Shown here in pieces: positions 54,621 through 62,920 of a stretch of DNA of 64,000 nt (its first letter is position 1; each line of letters begins with the position of its first letter). The stretch comes from an uncultured Mycoplasmatota bacterium (lineage in GTDB: Bacteria; Bacillota_I; Bacilli_A; RF39; UBA660): the NCBI GenBank assembly GCA_946402735.1, contig CAMIXH010000003.1, positions 1-64,000 on the forward strand, read 5' to 3'. The position numbers and the translations under genes were made by a program. The notes beneath the pieces were generated by a model that saw only the letters and a list, made by a program, of their open reading frames with translations, made no database searches and had not been told where the DNA came from.

Positions 54621-55206
54621 TTCCTAAGAACTTTTTGTTTTTTTCGTAGTATTGAATACCACTTATTATTGATAGTATTGTTGCTACTAATATTAACACT
54701 TTTGCTGGATAAACGTTAAATAATGAGAAAGGTAAATCATAGAAGAATAAAATAGTTACACCTATCATCATACACATAGTTTTTGCTTTACCAGCTTTAC
54801 TTGCAGCAACAGCACCATTCTTTTGTCCTGCTACCATTTTTATTGAGTCAACGATAATATCTCTTGAAACAATAATTACTGGTATTACTACGCTAATATA
54901 ACCTTCTACAGCAAGAATAATTAATACACCATTTACTAGAATTTTATCAGCAATAGCATCCATTACTTTTCCTAAATCAGTAACCATATTATACTTTCTA
55001 GCTAAGTGTCCATCTAAGAAGTCAGTAAGTGAAGCTATCATAAATATAACACCGCATATTAAATACTTACTATCTATGATAAAGTTTTCATTTATCATTA
55101 TCTCTGGAAAAGTAAGTCCGACCTTCTCTAATGGGAAAACCATTAGAATTAATAATACTATTGATAATATTATTCTACATACTGTGATTCTGTTTGGTAC
55201 ATTCAT
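54616..55206 (-). CDS. pgsA: CDP-diacylglycerol-glycerol-3-phosphate 3-phosphatidyltransferase
   Basis: 196 residues. CDP-alcohol motif DFLDGHLARKYNMVTDLGKVMDAIADK. About five helices. Makes phosphatidylglycerol phosphate. AAAGGAG before the ATG; 2 bp after the RodZ-like gene, a pairing often seen in Firmicutes. Confidence 0.94.
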   Translation of the reverse strand: MNVPNRITVCRIILSIVLLILMVFPLEKVGLTFPEIMINENFIIDSKYLICGVIFMIASLTDFLDGHLARKYNMVTDLGKVMDAIADKILVNGVLIILAVEGYISVVIPVIIVSRDIIVDSIKMVAGQKNGAVAASKAGKAKTMCMMIGVTILFFYDLPFSLFNVYPAKVLILVATILSIISGIQYYEKNKKFLGK

Positions 55207-55208
55207 AA

Positions 55209-55709
55209 TTAAATCTCCTTTTCAACTATATAATTCATTGTATTAATGTTATTCTTATTGTCATCTTTATCAGTAAAATACTTAACTATTAGTATAACAA
55301 GTACTACTAGTATTATAACTGATATTATATATATTAAAGCATATTTAATTCCATTATTCTTCTTTCTTTTAATAGTATATGGTGAAACTATCTTATTTTC
55401 ACTATTCTTACTTTCTTGAATATTAATTTCTCTTGTTTGTTCTAATATATCTTCTACAGGAATTCTAGAAGTATAATTAAACATAAAATCATTGAATTTA
55501 TCCATGATCTCATCTTCATCAAGATTTAAATATTTAGTATATTTTTTTATTGTTTCTTTTAAAAAGAATACATCTTTAAATGCATTAATATTTCCATCTT
55601 CTAAATTATCAAGTTGGCTTTCTGTTATATTTAAATCTTTTATTACTTCACTTTTGGATATTCCTATTGTTTCTCTAGCCTCTTTAAAACTTTCACCAAT
55701 TTCCTTCAT
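55209..55709 (-). CDS. RodZ-like helix-turn-helix membrane protein, short form
   Basis: 166 residues. N-terminal HTH (HTH_25 type: IGESFKEARETIGISKSEVIKDLNITESQLDNLEDG), a linker, one helix (about 122-145) and only about 20 residues after it, so the usual outside beta domain is absent. RodZ proteins link MreB to the membrane; this short form is seen in some Firmicutes upstream of pgsA. Confidence 0.85.
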   Translation of the reverse strand: MKEIGESFKEARETIGISKSEVIKDLNITESQLDNLEDGNINAFKDVFFLKETIKKYTKYLNLDEDEIMDKFNDFMFNYTSRIPVEDILEQTREINIQESKNSENKIVSPYTIKRKKNNGIKYALIYIISVIILVVLVILIVKYFTDKDDNKNNINTMNYIVEKEI

Positions 55710-55731
55710 GTGTACTCCTATATTAATAATA

Positions 55732-56075
55732 ATTCTTAATAAGCCATGTTCTGTACCTAAAAGGTGACAAACATTTATCTAAGGATTTCTCCTTCCCTCA
55801 ATCATTTCTTTATTCACTCTTGAGAGTTCCCCTACCAAATTTGGGTTTCTCACTCGTGGGGTTTACCTCGTTCCACCATCATTATTCCTAATGACAATCG
55901 TCTCTATGGCACTTTTATACCTACTATAATCAGGTCTTGATTACCTCGGAGCCGTTAATACTTACGTATTACCTAGGGTTATTTTTTCCCCTAGCACGAA
56001 CACTTTCAAACATCACAGTTTGAGTGAGCATGGACTTTCCTCTACATATAAATATGCAGCGTTTGTCTAAAGAAT
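55732..56075 (-). ncRNA. rnpB: RNase P RNA, class B
   Basis: Contains the conserved GAGGAAAGTCCATGCTC near the 5' part, AGGGGAAAAAATAACCC, GGTAATACG, GGTGGAACGAGGTAAACCCC and the 3' ACAGAACATGGCTTA segment. ATTCTT (5' end, near 56075) pairs with AAGAAT (55732-55737) as P1. It processes tRNA 5' ends with RnpA. Adjacent to gpsB as in B. subtilis. No terminator is seen before the RodZ-like gene, whose ribosome binding site begins about 12 bp later. Confidence 0.96.
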
Positions 56076-56389
56076 TATTCTCCGTATACAACTTTTTCTA
56101 AATCACTAATTCTCTTTAATAAGTCTACGTTAGTGACACCTTTGTTAGAGCCAGCTATATCTAAAGATGCTTTTAAGTTTCTGTTTTCTGCTTTTAATTT
56201 AGAATTTTCTTCTTCTAATCTTTTAATTTCATTAACCATTTTTTTAGATGATGATTCAAATTCAACATAATCTTTTATAATCATATCTAAAAATTGATCA
56301 ACCTCTTGTGGTCTATATCCTCTAGCATCAATTTTAAAATCCTTTTCTAGTATTTCTCTAGCCGTTAAAATTCTCTTTTCTTCGTACAT
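56075..56389 (-). CDS. gpsB: GpsB/DivIVA-type division adaptor
   Basis: 104 residues from ATG 56389 (MYEEKRILTAREILEKDF). The longer frame starts at TTG 56443, which is the -35 box, so it is not real. GYRPQEVDQFLDMIIKDY is the membrane/lipid-binding loop region; a coiled coil (about 45-75) and a short C-terminal oligomerisation segment follow. It links division, PBPs and wall synthesis. Confidence 0.93.
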   Translation of the reverse strand: MYEEKRILTAREILEKDFKIDARGYRPQEVDQFLDMIIKDYVEFESSSKKMVNEIKRLEEENSKLKAENRNLKASLDIAGSNKGVTNVDLLKRISDLEKVVYGE

Positions 56390-56414
56390 CTTTTTTAGCC
56401 TCTCTTCCAGTCTA

Positions 56415-56443
56415 ATTTTACGACAAAAGCCCTTATTTGTCAA
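56415..56443 (-). promoter_or_regulatory. Promoter of gpsB (and probably rnpB)
   Basis: TTGACA (56438-56443), a 17-bp spacer, then TAAAAT (56415-56420). Confidence 0.85.
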
Positions 56444-56474
56444 TAAAAGAGCAAAACAAGAATCATTTTGCTCT
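56441..56474 (-). terminator. Terminator after the fmt operon
   Basis: AGAGCAAAA/TTTTGCTCT stem (56448-56456 and 56466-56474) then TTTTATTG; the gpsB -35 starts directly after it. Confidence 0.8.
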
Positions 56475-56495
56475 ATGTATATTTTACCACTTTTT

Positions 56496-57206
56496 TTACT
56501 TTAAAGTATCTTTAAATATCTCTAATAAACCACTATAGTCATTATCATTAACTTTTTCAACATTAATAACATACTTTAAATCTTTACCATTATTTATTAT
56601 TTTATTTATTTCACTATAATCAACACTTATTTTTCTAATAATTTTTCCATGTTCAAAAGTAAATATTACTTTCTCTTCTCCGGTATATTCATAATGTGTA
56701 TGATAATAAGTATTATATTCTTCTATATAGTCTTTTAAATTAATATTACAGTCAAAACTACTGTTCTTAACATTAATATTTTCACAATGCTTAGTTACTA
56801 CTTTAATAAAGTCAATATTAGCAAATCTATCATTTATAAAACTAGGATAATCTTTTATTTCCTTTATTTTATAGTTTTTACTTTGAACTTGATATGTTTT
56901 TCCCTTATATATTAAATATCCTACTTGTTCACCTTCAACATTATATAATTTAAATGTTCCATCAGTGATATATTCAATATTTTCTTCTTTTGATCCAGTT
57001 ACTTTTCTAATTTTAAGAGTATAGTTATCCTTTACTGGAGAAAATATTGTTTCAGGACTAGCTTTTATATTATCATCTATTACATTTTTACTACCAAAAT
57101 TATTACCAGATGCTACGCAATAAACAAATATTGCTATAAATACACCAATAACACCAACTAATTTTACTTTATCTTCACTAGTTAAAGGTTTTCTTTCCTC
57201 TTCCAT
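56496..57206 (-). CDS. Membrane-anchored extracytoplasmic protein, unknown
   Basis: 236 residues. Short charged N-terminus, one helix (about 14-33), then an outside domain with GTFKLYNVEGEQVGYLIYKGKTY and two Cys (near KHCEN and SSFDCN). Family not recognised. Its ATG shares one base with the fmt stop (TAATG). Confidence 0.75.
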   Translation of the reverse strand: MEEERKPLTSEDKVKLVGVIGVFIAIFVYCVASGNNFGSKNVIDDNIKASPETIFSPVKDNYTLKIRKVTGSKEENIEYITDGTFKLYNVEGEQVGYLIYKGKTYQVQSKNYKIKEIKDYPSFINDRFANIDFIKVVTKHCENINVKNSSFDCNINLKDYIEEYNTYYHTHYEYTGEEKVIFTFEHGKIIRKISVDYSEINKIINNGKDLKYVINVEKVNDNDYSGLLEIFKDTLK

Positions 57207-58135
57207 TATAACTTAACTCCTTTTAATTCTTCACTCTTTCTTCCATTTATAAAATCTCGAGCACTCATTTCTTTTTTACCACTTGGTTTAACCCTAGTAA
57301 TAAGTATTTCTTTATCACTACATTTAATACCAATACTATCTTTATATATATTCGTAATTGTGCTTACTTCTCCACTAGTTGACTCTCCTATTTTACTTTC
57401 GCACAATTTTACAACTTCTCCGTTAATTTCAGTATAAGCGCAAGGGAATGGATATAAACCTCTAATATGATTAAATACTTCTCTAGCACTCTTACTAAAG
57501 TCTACTTTCTCTTCTTCTCTTTTAATATTGTATGCAAAAGTTACTTCACTTTCATCTTGTTTTATTCTATTATTTGTTCCATCAAATATAGATGGTAATG
57601 TTTCGAATAATAATTTACTACCTAAAACACTTAATTTATCATGAATAGTTCCAACATTATCAGAATCACTAATTTCAATTTTTTCTTGAGTTATTATATC
57701 TCCATCATCCATACCAGGAGCCATATACATAATAGTAATGCCAGTTTCACTGTAGCCATCAAGTATTGCTCTATGAAGTGGACTACCACCTCTTAATTTT
57801 GGAAGAAGTGATGCATGAACATTAATAGCTTTATACTTAGGAGCGTCTAATATTTCGCTTGGAATAATTTGTCCATAAGCGCATGTTATTACTATATCAG
57901 GTTTTGCTTCTATTATATGTTCATATTCTTTTCTAATTTTTTCTGGTTGATATACTTCTATATTATGTTCTAATGCTACTTTTTTTACAGGTGAATATGT
58001 TAATTCATGGTGACGTCCTACATAACTATCTGGTTGAGTTACTACCATTATTACATTAGTCTCTTTAATTAACATTTCTAAAACAGGCACGCTAAAATCT
58101 GGTGTTCCCATAAATACTACTCTTTTATCTTTCAT
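57206..58135 (-). CDS. fmt: Methionyl-tRNA formyltransferase
   Basis: 309 residues from ATG 58135, preceded by AGAGGTG; an upstream ATG at 58156 is less likely. GTPDFSVPVLE at the start, catalytic block NVHASLLPKLRGGSPLHRAIL and GITIMYMAPGMDDGDI; the C-terminal domain has FNHIRGLYPFPCAYTEING. It formylates initiator Met-tRNA. Downstream of priA, a common order. Confidence 0.96.
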   Translation of the reverse strand: MKDKRVVFMGTPDFSVPVLEMLIKETNVIMVVTQPDSYVGRHHELTYSPVKKVALEHNIEVYQPEKIRKEYEHIIEAKPDIVITCAYGQIIPSEILDAPKYKAINVHASLLPKLRGGSPLHRAILDGYSETGITIMYMAPGMDDGDIITQEKIEISDSDNVGTIHDKLSVLGSKLLFETLPSIFDGTNNRIKQDESEVTFAYNIKREEEKVDFSKSAREVFNHIRGLYPFPCAYTEINGEVVKLCESKIGESTSGEVSTITNIYKDSIGIKCSDKEILITRVKPSGKKEMSARDFINGRKSEELKGVKL

Positions 58136-58166
58136 ATCTTCACCTCTTGTATACATATAAATTATA

Positions 58167-60323
58167 TTAAATATTTATATTAATATCAACATTGACGTTC
58201 TTTATATCTATATTGTTAATAACGTTTAGTGCTTCATATAATTTATCTGATTTTTTATATTTAATCATTATATTAAATCTATATTTATTATTTAATTTAA
58301 CTATAGAAGAAACACTTGGTCCAAGAATTATATAATCATCTTTTAACACTGAATCTAAATACTTTTTAACTTTATTAGCTCCCATACTAGCTGTATTAAA
58401 ATCACTACTTGTTACTAAAATATCACAAATATAATAATATGGTGGATAACTAAGTGTTTTTCTAATATTCATTTCATAATTAAAGAAAGAATCAAAATCA
58501 TTTTTAATAACACTTTCATATACATAATTAGTTGGATTATATGTTTGAATAATAACTTTACCTGGCAAATTAAATCTTCCTACTCTACCTGCAGTTTGAC
58601 TTAATAATTCATAAGTTCTTTCACTACTTCTAAAGTCAGGTATAGATAAAGATGCATCAGGATTTATTATTCCAACAAGACTAACATTTTCAAAATTTAA
58701 TCCCTTTGAAATCATTTGAGTTCCAACTAATATGTTATAGTTTCCACTACTAAACTCTTTAATTAATTTTTGATGAGCGTTCTTAGTACTTGTAGTATCA
58801 GCATCCATTCTAAGAACACTGGTATTATATTTTTTTTCAATTAAGCTTTCTAATTTTTCTGTTCCAAGTCCTAGATCTTTAATAGCATTTTCATGACAAC
58901 TAGGACACTCATCACTACGAGTACATCTATATCCACAATAATGACATGAATATGAATTACTACTCTTATGATATATTAATGAAATATCACAATTAGGGCA
59001 TTTATATACATAACCGCAATTAGTACAAGATAAAAATGTTGAATAACCTCTTCTATTTAATAAAAGTATAACTTGTTCGCTTTTAGATAAAGAATTCCTT
59101 ATTTCATTATCTAATTTTTCACTAATGATATAGTTATGCTTTTTAGCTTCTTTCTCCATATCTACTATTTCGATATTAGGAAGTCTGCCACTAATTCTTT
59201 TATCTAATCTTATTAAATGCAATACTCCTTTTTTCCCTCTTGCATACTGTTCTAAAGATGGAGTAGCACTACCAAGTATTACTTTAGAATTATTATATTC
59301 TCCTCTTTTATATGCAACTTCAATAGCATTATATTTAGGAGTATTTTCTTGCTTATATGTTGCGCTTTGGCATTCATCTATTATAATTAATCCAATATTT
59401 TTAAGAGGCGCAAATATAGCACTTCTAGCGCCCACTACTATTGATACTTCTCCCTTCATTATTCTTCTATATTCATCATACTTTTCTCCTTCAGATAATG
59501 AACTATGAAGAACAGCCACATCATCTCCAAACACACTTTTAAATCTAGCTACTATTTGAGGTGTTAGAGATATTTCTGGTACTAATACAATGGATGTTTT
59601 ATTTTCTTTTTTATTTCTTTTAATTAATTCAATATATACTTCTGTTTTACCACTGCCAGTAACTCCATAAAGTAAATATTTATTATCTTTACTATTTATT
59701 ATTTCATTAACTGCTTTTTCTTGTAATTCAGTTAATTTTATTTTCTTATTTTCTTCATTTTCAAAAGATACTTCTCTATTAACTTCATATTTATTTTCAA
59801 TAACAATCCCTTTTTTTATCAAGTTAGTTAATGATGGAGAAGCAACTTCACCTTTTAATATTTCTTTTTCTCCAATTATATTTAGTATTTCTATTTCTTT
59901 TTTACTTCTTTTATTCTCTTCTTTATATTTTTCAATATCTATTTCTTTATTAATAACTACTTTACTAATATATTTTTTATTTATATTAGTTTTAATAGAT
60001 GCTTTTAGCGCTTTGGGAAGCATTACTTGATAACAATTTATTAAAGAACATAACAAAGAATTACTTAAATACTTTCCTAATTCAAGTAATTCACTATTTA
60101 AATAAAAATCATTATCTTGTATTTTAATTATCTTTTTATAATCCAAAGATTCATCAATATCATTATGTATTTTTAAAACAAAACCTTCTACTTCATGAGA
60201 AGCAAAAGGTACTATTACTTTATGACCTACTCTAATAACATTTTTGATATCTTCTGGAATAATATAATCAAATACCTTATTTAATGATTTAGCATTATAT
60301 TCAATAACTATACTTGCTAACAT
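58167..60323 (-). CDS. priA: Primosomal replication restart helicase
   Basis: 718 residues. N-terminal 3'-DNA-binding domain, helicase motifs GVTGSGKTEVY and Walker B IIDECQSATYKQ, where the usual DEEH is DECQ (catalytic Glu kept, His to Gln). Then GSATPSLEQY, a zinc cluster of eight Cys (CTNCGYVYKCPNC ... CHYCGYRC ... CPSC), and GTQMISKGLNFENVSLVGI. Restarts stalled forks. Confidence 0.95.
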   Translation of the reverse strand: MLASIVIEYNAKSLNKVFDYIIPEDIKNVIRVGHKVIVPFASHEVEGFVLKIHNDIDESLDYKKIIKIQDNDFYLNSELLELGKYLSNSLLCSLINCYQVMLPKALKASIKTNINKKYISKVVINKEIDIEKYKEENKRSKKEIEILNIIGEKEILKGEVASPSLTNLIKKGIVIENKYEVNREVSFENEENKKIKLTELQEKAVNEIINSKDNKYLLYGVTGSGKTEVYIELIKRNKKENKTSIVLVPEISLTPQIVARFKSVFGDDVAVLHSSLSEGEKYDEYRRIMKGEVSIVVGARSAIFAPLKNIGLIIIDECQSATYKQENTPKYNAIEVAYKRGEYNNSKVILGSATPSLEQYARGKKGVLHLIRLDKRISGRLPNIEIVDMEKEAKKHNYIISEKLDNEIRNSLSKSEQVILLLNRRGYSTFLSCTNCGYVYKCPNCDISLIYHKSSNSYSCHYCGYRCTRSDECPSCHENAIKDLGLGTEKLESLIEKKYNTSVLRMDADTTSTKNAHQKLIKEFSSGNYNILVGTQMISKGLNFENVSLVGIINPDASLSIPDFRSSERTYELLSQTAGRVGRFNLPGKVIIQTYNPTNYVYESVIKNDFDSFFNYEMNIRKTLSYPPYYYICDILVTSSDFNTASMGANKVKKYLDSVLKDDYIILGPSVSSIVKLNNKYRFNIMIKYKKSDKLYEALNVINNIDIKNVNVDININI

Positions 60324-60842
60324 TTAAATACCTCTTAAAAAATAATTATTTTCTTTTTCATAACCTATAGTAGAAGATTCTCCATGTCCTGGATATATAA
60401 CTATATCATCATCTAAAGTGCAAAATCTTTTAAGGCTTTCATACATTATATTCTCATTATAATAATCATATTTACCAATACTATCTTTAAATACAAAGTC
60501 TCCAGTAAACATTATTTTTTCTTTTCTAAAATAGAATGATACACTATCCATAGTATGACCATAATTTTCAATTATTTCAAAATTAAAAGGACTTATTTTA
60601 TTTCTATTTTTATAATCTACTACTTCAACATTATATTCTTTTAAAACATCATCTAAACATAATACATGATCAAAATGATAATGAGTTATTAATATACCTT
60701 TTACTTTAAGATTCAAATCATTTATTACTTTATAAATCTTATCTTCTTCACTACCAGGATCAACAATTAATGCATACTTATTATTATGTATAATATAACA
60801 GTTTTCTTCTAAATCACCATTTACTATACATATTACATTCAT
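60324..60842 (-). CDS. Metallo-beta-lactamase fold hydrolase (glyoxalase II-like)
   Basis: 172 residues. THYHFDHVLCLDDV is the HxHxDH motif (about 55-60); later ligands lie in NYGHTMDS, TGDFVF and YPGHGESST. Short, like YcbL/YqgX-type hydrolases. Substrate unknown. It overlaps the HAD gene by 4 bp and abuts priA. Confidence 0.85.
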   Translation of the reverse strand: MNVICIVNGDLEENCYIIHNNKYALIVDPGSEEDKIYKVINDLNLKVKGILITHYHFDHVLCLDDVLKEYNVEVVDYKNRNKISPFNFEIIENYGHTMDSVSFYFRKEKIMFTGDFVFKDSIGKYDYYNENIMYESLKRFCTLDDDIVIYPGHGESSTIGYEKENNYFLRGI

Positions 60843-61360
60843 TTCTTTAGTTCTCCTTTTTTATCAAATAAATCTAAGATTTTATCAAGTCTATCTACTA
60901 CCATATAACCATGAGATTCCATTTCTTTTGAGAATCTAATTGGTATTCCTCCAGCTTCTTTCCATTCTCTTAAATTACCTGCATAATCATCTACAAGAAT
61001 TGCTCCTTCACAATGAATCATTTTAGGTTTAGAAACACCACGAGGAACTAAAATAATAGTAATATTATCTTTAAAGTGTTTTCTTAAGAATTTGATTTTG
61101 ACAATGCCTTCATCTAATGAATTAATGTGTGATAAAAAACTTACCTCAAATAAGCCGCTATTCATTATCTTATTAATACAGTTAATTGAATCATTTAATA
61201 TATTCTTTTCTTTAATAATCTTTCTAAAATCAAATGCTCCGAAAACTTCACGTATTCTTTGTTCATTTCCTAAAGCAACCCCATTTTTCTCTAATTCCTT
61301 ATACAAAAGCGGTATTGTATCGACAACAACACCATCAAAATCGATATATAACCTTTTCAT
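60839..61360 (-). CDS. HAD-superfamily hydrolase
   Basis: 173 residues. Motif I FDGVVVDT (DxDGVxxD form: YIDFDGVV), a cap region, Lys in SKPKMIHC and the acidic motif LVDDYAGN. Related to 5'-nucleotidase C-like HAD proteins; substrate unknown. GAGGTAATATT before the ATG. Confidence 0.8.
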   Translation of the reverse strand: MKRLYIDFDGVVVDTIPLLYKELEKNGVALGNEQRIREVFGAFDFRKIIKEKNILNDSINCINKIMNSGLFEVSFLSHINSLDEGIVKIKFLRKHFKDNITIILVPRGVSKPKMIHCEGAILVDDYAGNLREWKEAGGIPIRFSKEMESHGYMVVDRLDKILDLFDKKGELKK

Positions 61361-61377
61361 AATATTACCTCAATTTT

Positions 61378-61407
61378 ATAATATAATAATTTATTAAAGT
61401 TTGTCAA
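61378..61407 (-). promoter_or_regulatory. Promoter of the HAD-MBL-priA-fmt operon
   Basis: TTGACA (61402-61407), an 18-bp spacer, then TATTAT (61378-61383). Confidence 0.7.
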
Positions 61408-61411
61408 TTAA

Positions 61412-61442
61412 ATAAAAAGAAAAGTATTTCTACTTTTCTTTT
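61412..61442. terminator. Strong hairpin, second terminator after miaB
   Basis: A 12-bp perfect stem (61415-61426 and 61431-61442) with loop TTTC on the plus strand. The minus side reads TTATTT after the stem. Confidence 0.6.
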
Positions 61443-61482
61443 ACTTTACTATTCTACAAATATTTTATTTCTTTTTTAACAT

Positions 61483-61511
61483 AAAAAAAGAATATGTTAT
61501 TTAACATATTC
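61483..61511 (-). terminator. Terminator of miaB
   Basis: GAATATGTTA/TAACATATTC stem then T7, overlapping the miaB stop. Confidence 0.85.
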
Positions 61512-62909
61512 TCCATCTAATGAAAAACTTTTAGCGTCTGTTATTCTAACATCAACTATTTTTCCTATTAATGATTTAGGTCCTTTTATATTAACCAATT
61601 TCATATTTTCAGTATACCCACAAACTTTATTTTTATCTTTTTCGCTTATATCAGTTACTAAACATTTTTGAATAGTACCTTCTAATCTTTTATTAGCTTC
61701 ATTACTATATTTATTAACTACTTCATTTAATCTATGTAGTCTATCCATTTTTACTTCTTCACTAACTGTTTCTTTCATTAAAGCAGCTGGTGTATTTTCT
61801 CGAGGTGAAAATGCAAAAGTAAATGCTCCATCATACTTACATTCATTTACTAGATCTAAAGTTTCTTCAAAATCCTCTTCTGTTTCACCTGGGAAACCAA
61901 CAATTATATCAGTAGTAATACTTGAATTTTTTACTTTTTCTCTAATACTATTATATAGCTTTAAATATTCTTCTTTAGTATATCTTCTATTCATTAATTT
62001 TAATATTTTATTACTTCCTGATTGAAGTGGTAAATGAATATATGGCATAACGTTATCATAAGAAGCAATAACATCAACCATTTCATCTGTAAAATCCCAT
62101 GGATGTGATGTCACAAATCTTACTCTTTCAATACCAGTTTCAGCAACATCAGTAAGTAGATTTGCTAGATTATAATCAGTATAAATATCTTTTCCATATG
62201 CATTAACATTTTGTCCAAGTAGCGTTACTTCTTTATAACCTTTTTCTTTTAAATCTTTTACTTCATTAACAATATCTTCTTTTTTTCTACTTCTTTGTTT
62301 TCCTCTTGTATATGGTACTATACAATAAGTACAAAATTTATCACAACCATAAATAATATCAACCCAAGCACTATATTTACTTTCTCTAATAACAGGAATA
62401 TCTTCAACAACATCCCCTTCATAACTAAGTACTTCTATTTGTCTATTATTAGTTTCTATTTTTTGTTCAATTAATGAAAGCAAATTATCTAAATTATGTG
62501 TTCCACATACAAAATCTACATATTTATATTTTTTTAATATTTCATTTACTACAACTTCTTCTTGAGCCATACATCCACATATACCAACAAGTATATTAGG
62601 ATTAGTTGTATCTTTTATATGTTTTAAAACACCTAAAAAACCAAATACTTTATCATGAGCATTTTCTCTTATAGCACAAGTATTTAATATAACAATATCA
62701 CTAGTTTCTATTTCATCTGATGGCTTAAATCCAACACTTTCAAGCATGCCACATATTTTTTCACTATCATGTTCATTCATTTGGCATCCATATGTTCTTA
62801 CATAATATTTTTTATTTTTACCAAATTGTTCTTTTATACCATCATATTTAATATAGTTAATATCTTTATTTTGTCTTTTTCTTGCTTCTTTCATATCAGG
62901 TTTTTTCAT
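61497..62909 (-). CDS. miaB: tRNA-2-methylthio-N6-dimethylallyladenosine synthase
   Basis: 470 residues. N-terminal UPF0004 domain with RTYGCQMNEHDSE, NTCAIRENA and GICGCMAQ (three Cys of the auxiliary 4Fe-4S cluster). The radical-SAM CxxxCxxC is CDKFCTYCIVPYTRGKQRSR, and a C-terminal TRAM domain ends the protein. It methylthiolates A37 of tRNAs reading UNN codons. A Bacillus-like N-terminal extension is present. Confidence 0.96.
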   Translation of the reverse strand: MKKPDMKEARKRQNKDINYIKYDGIKEQFGKNKKYYVRTYGCQMNEHDSEKICGMLESVGFKPSDEIETSDIVILNTCAIRENAHDKVFGFLGVLKHIKDTTNPNILVGICGCMAQEEVVVNEILKKYKYVDFVCGTHNLDNLLSLIEQKIETNNRQIEVLSYEGDVVEDIPVIRESKYSAWVDIIYGCDKFCTYCIVPYTRGKQRSRKKEDIVNEVKDLKEKGYKEVTLLGQNVNAYGKDIYTDYNLANLLTDVAETGIERVRFVTSHPWDFTDEMVDVIASYDNVMPYIHLPLQSGSNKILKLMNRRYTKEEYLKLYNSIREKVKNSSITTDIIVGFPGETEEDFEETLDLVNECKYDGAFTFAFSPRENTPAALMKETVSEEVKMDRLHRLNEVVNKYSNEANKRLEGTIQKCLVTDISEKDKNKVCGYTENMKLVNIKGPKSLIGKIVDVRITDAKSFSLDGEYVK

Positions 62910-62920
62910 ATGAACACCTC

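Noticed and set aside
55492-55767. Plus-strand open frame of 91 codons
   Set aside because: Antisense to the RodZ-like gene and the rnpB 3' end; no ribosome binding site.
58167-60323. Inactive PriA because DEEH is DECQ
   Set aside because: The Asp and the catalytic Glu of the Walker B motif are kept and all other helicase and zinc motifs are intact, so loss of function is not supported.
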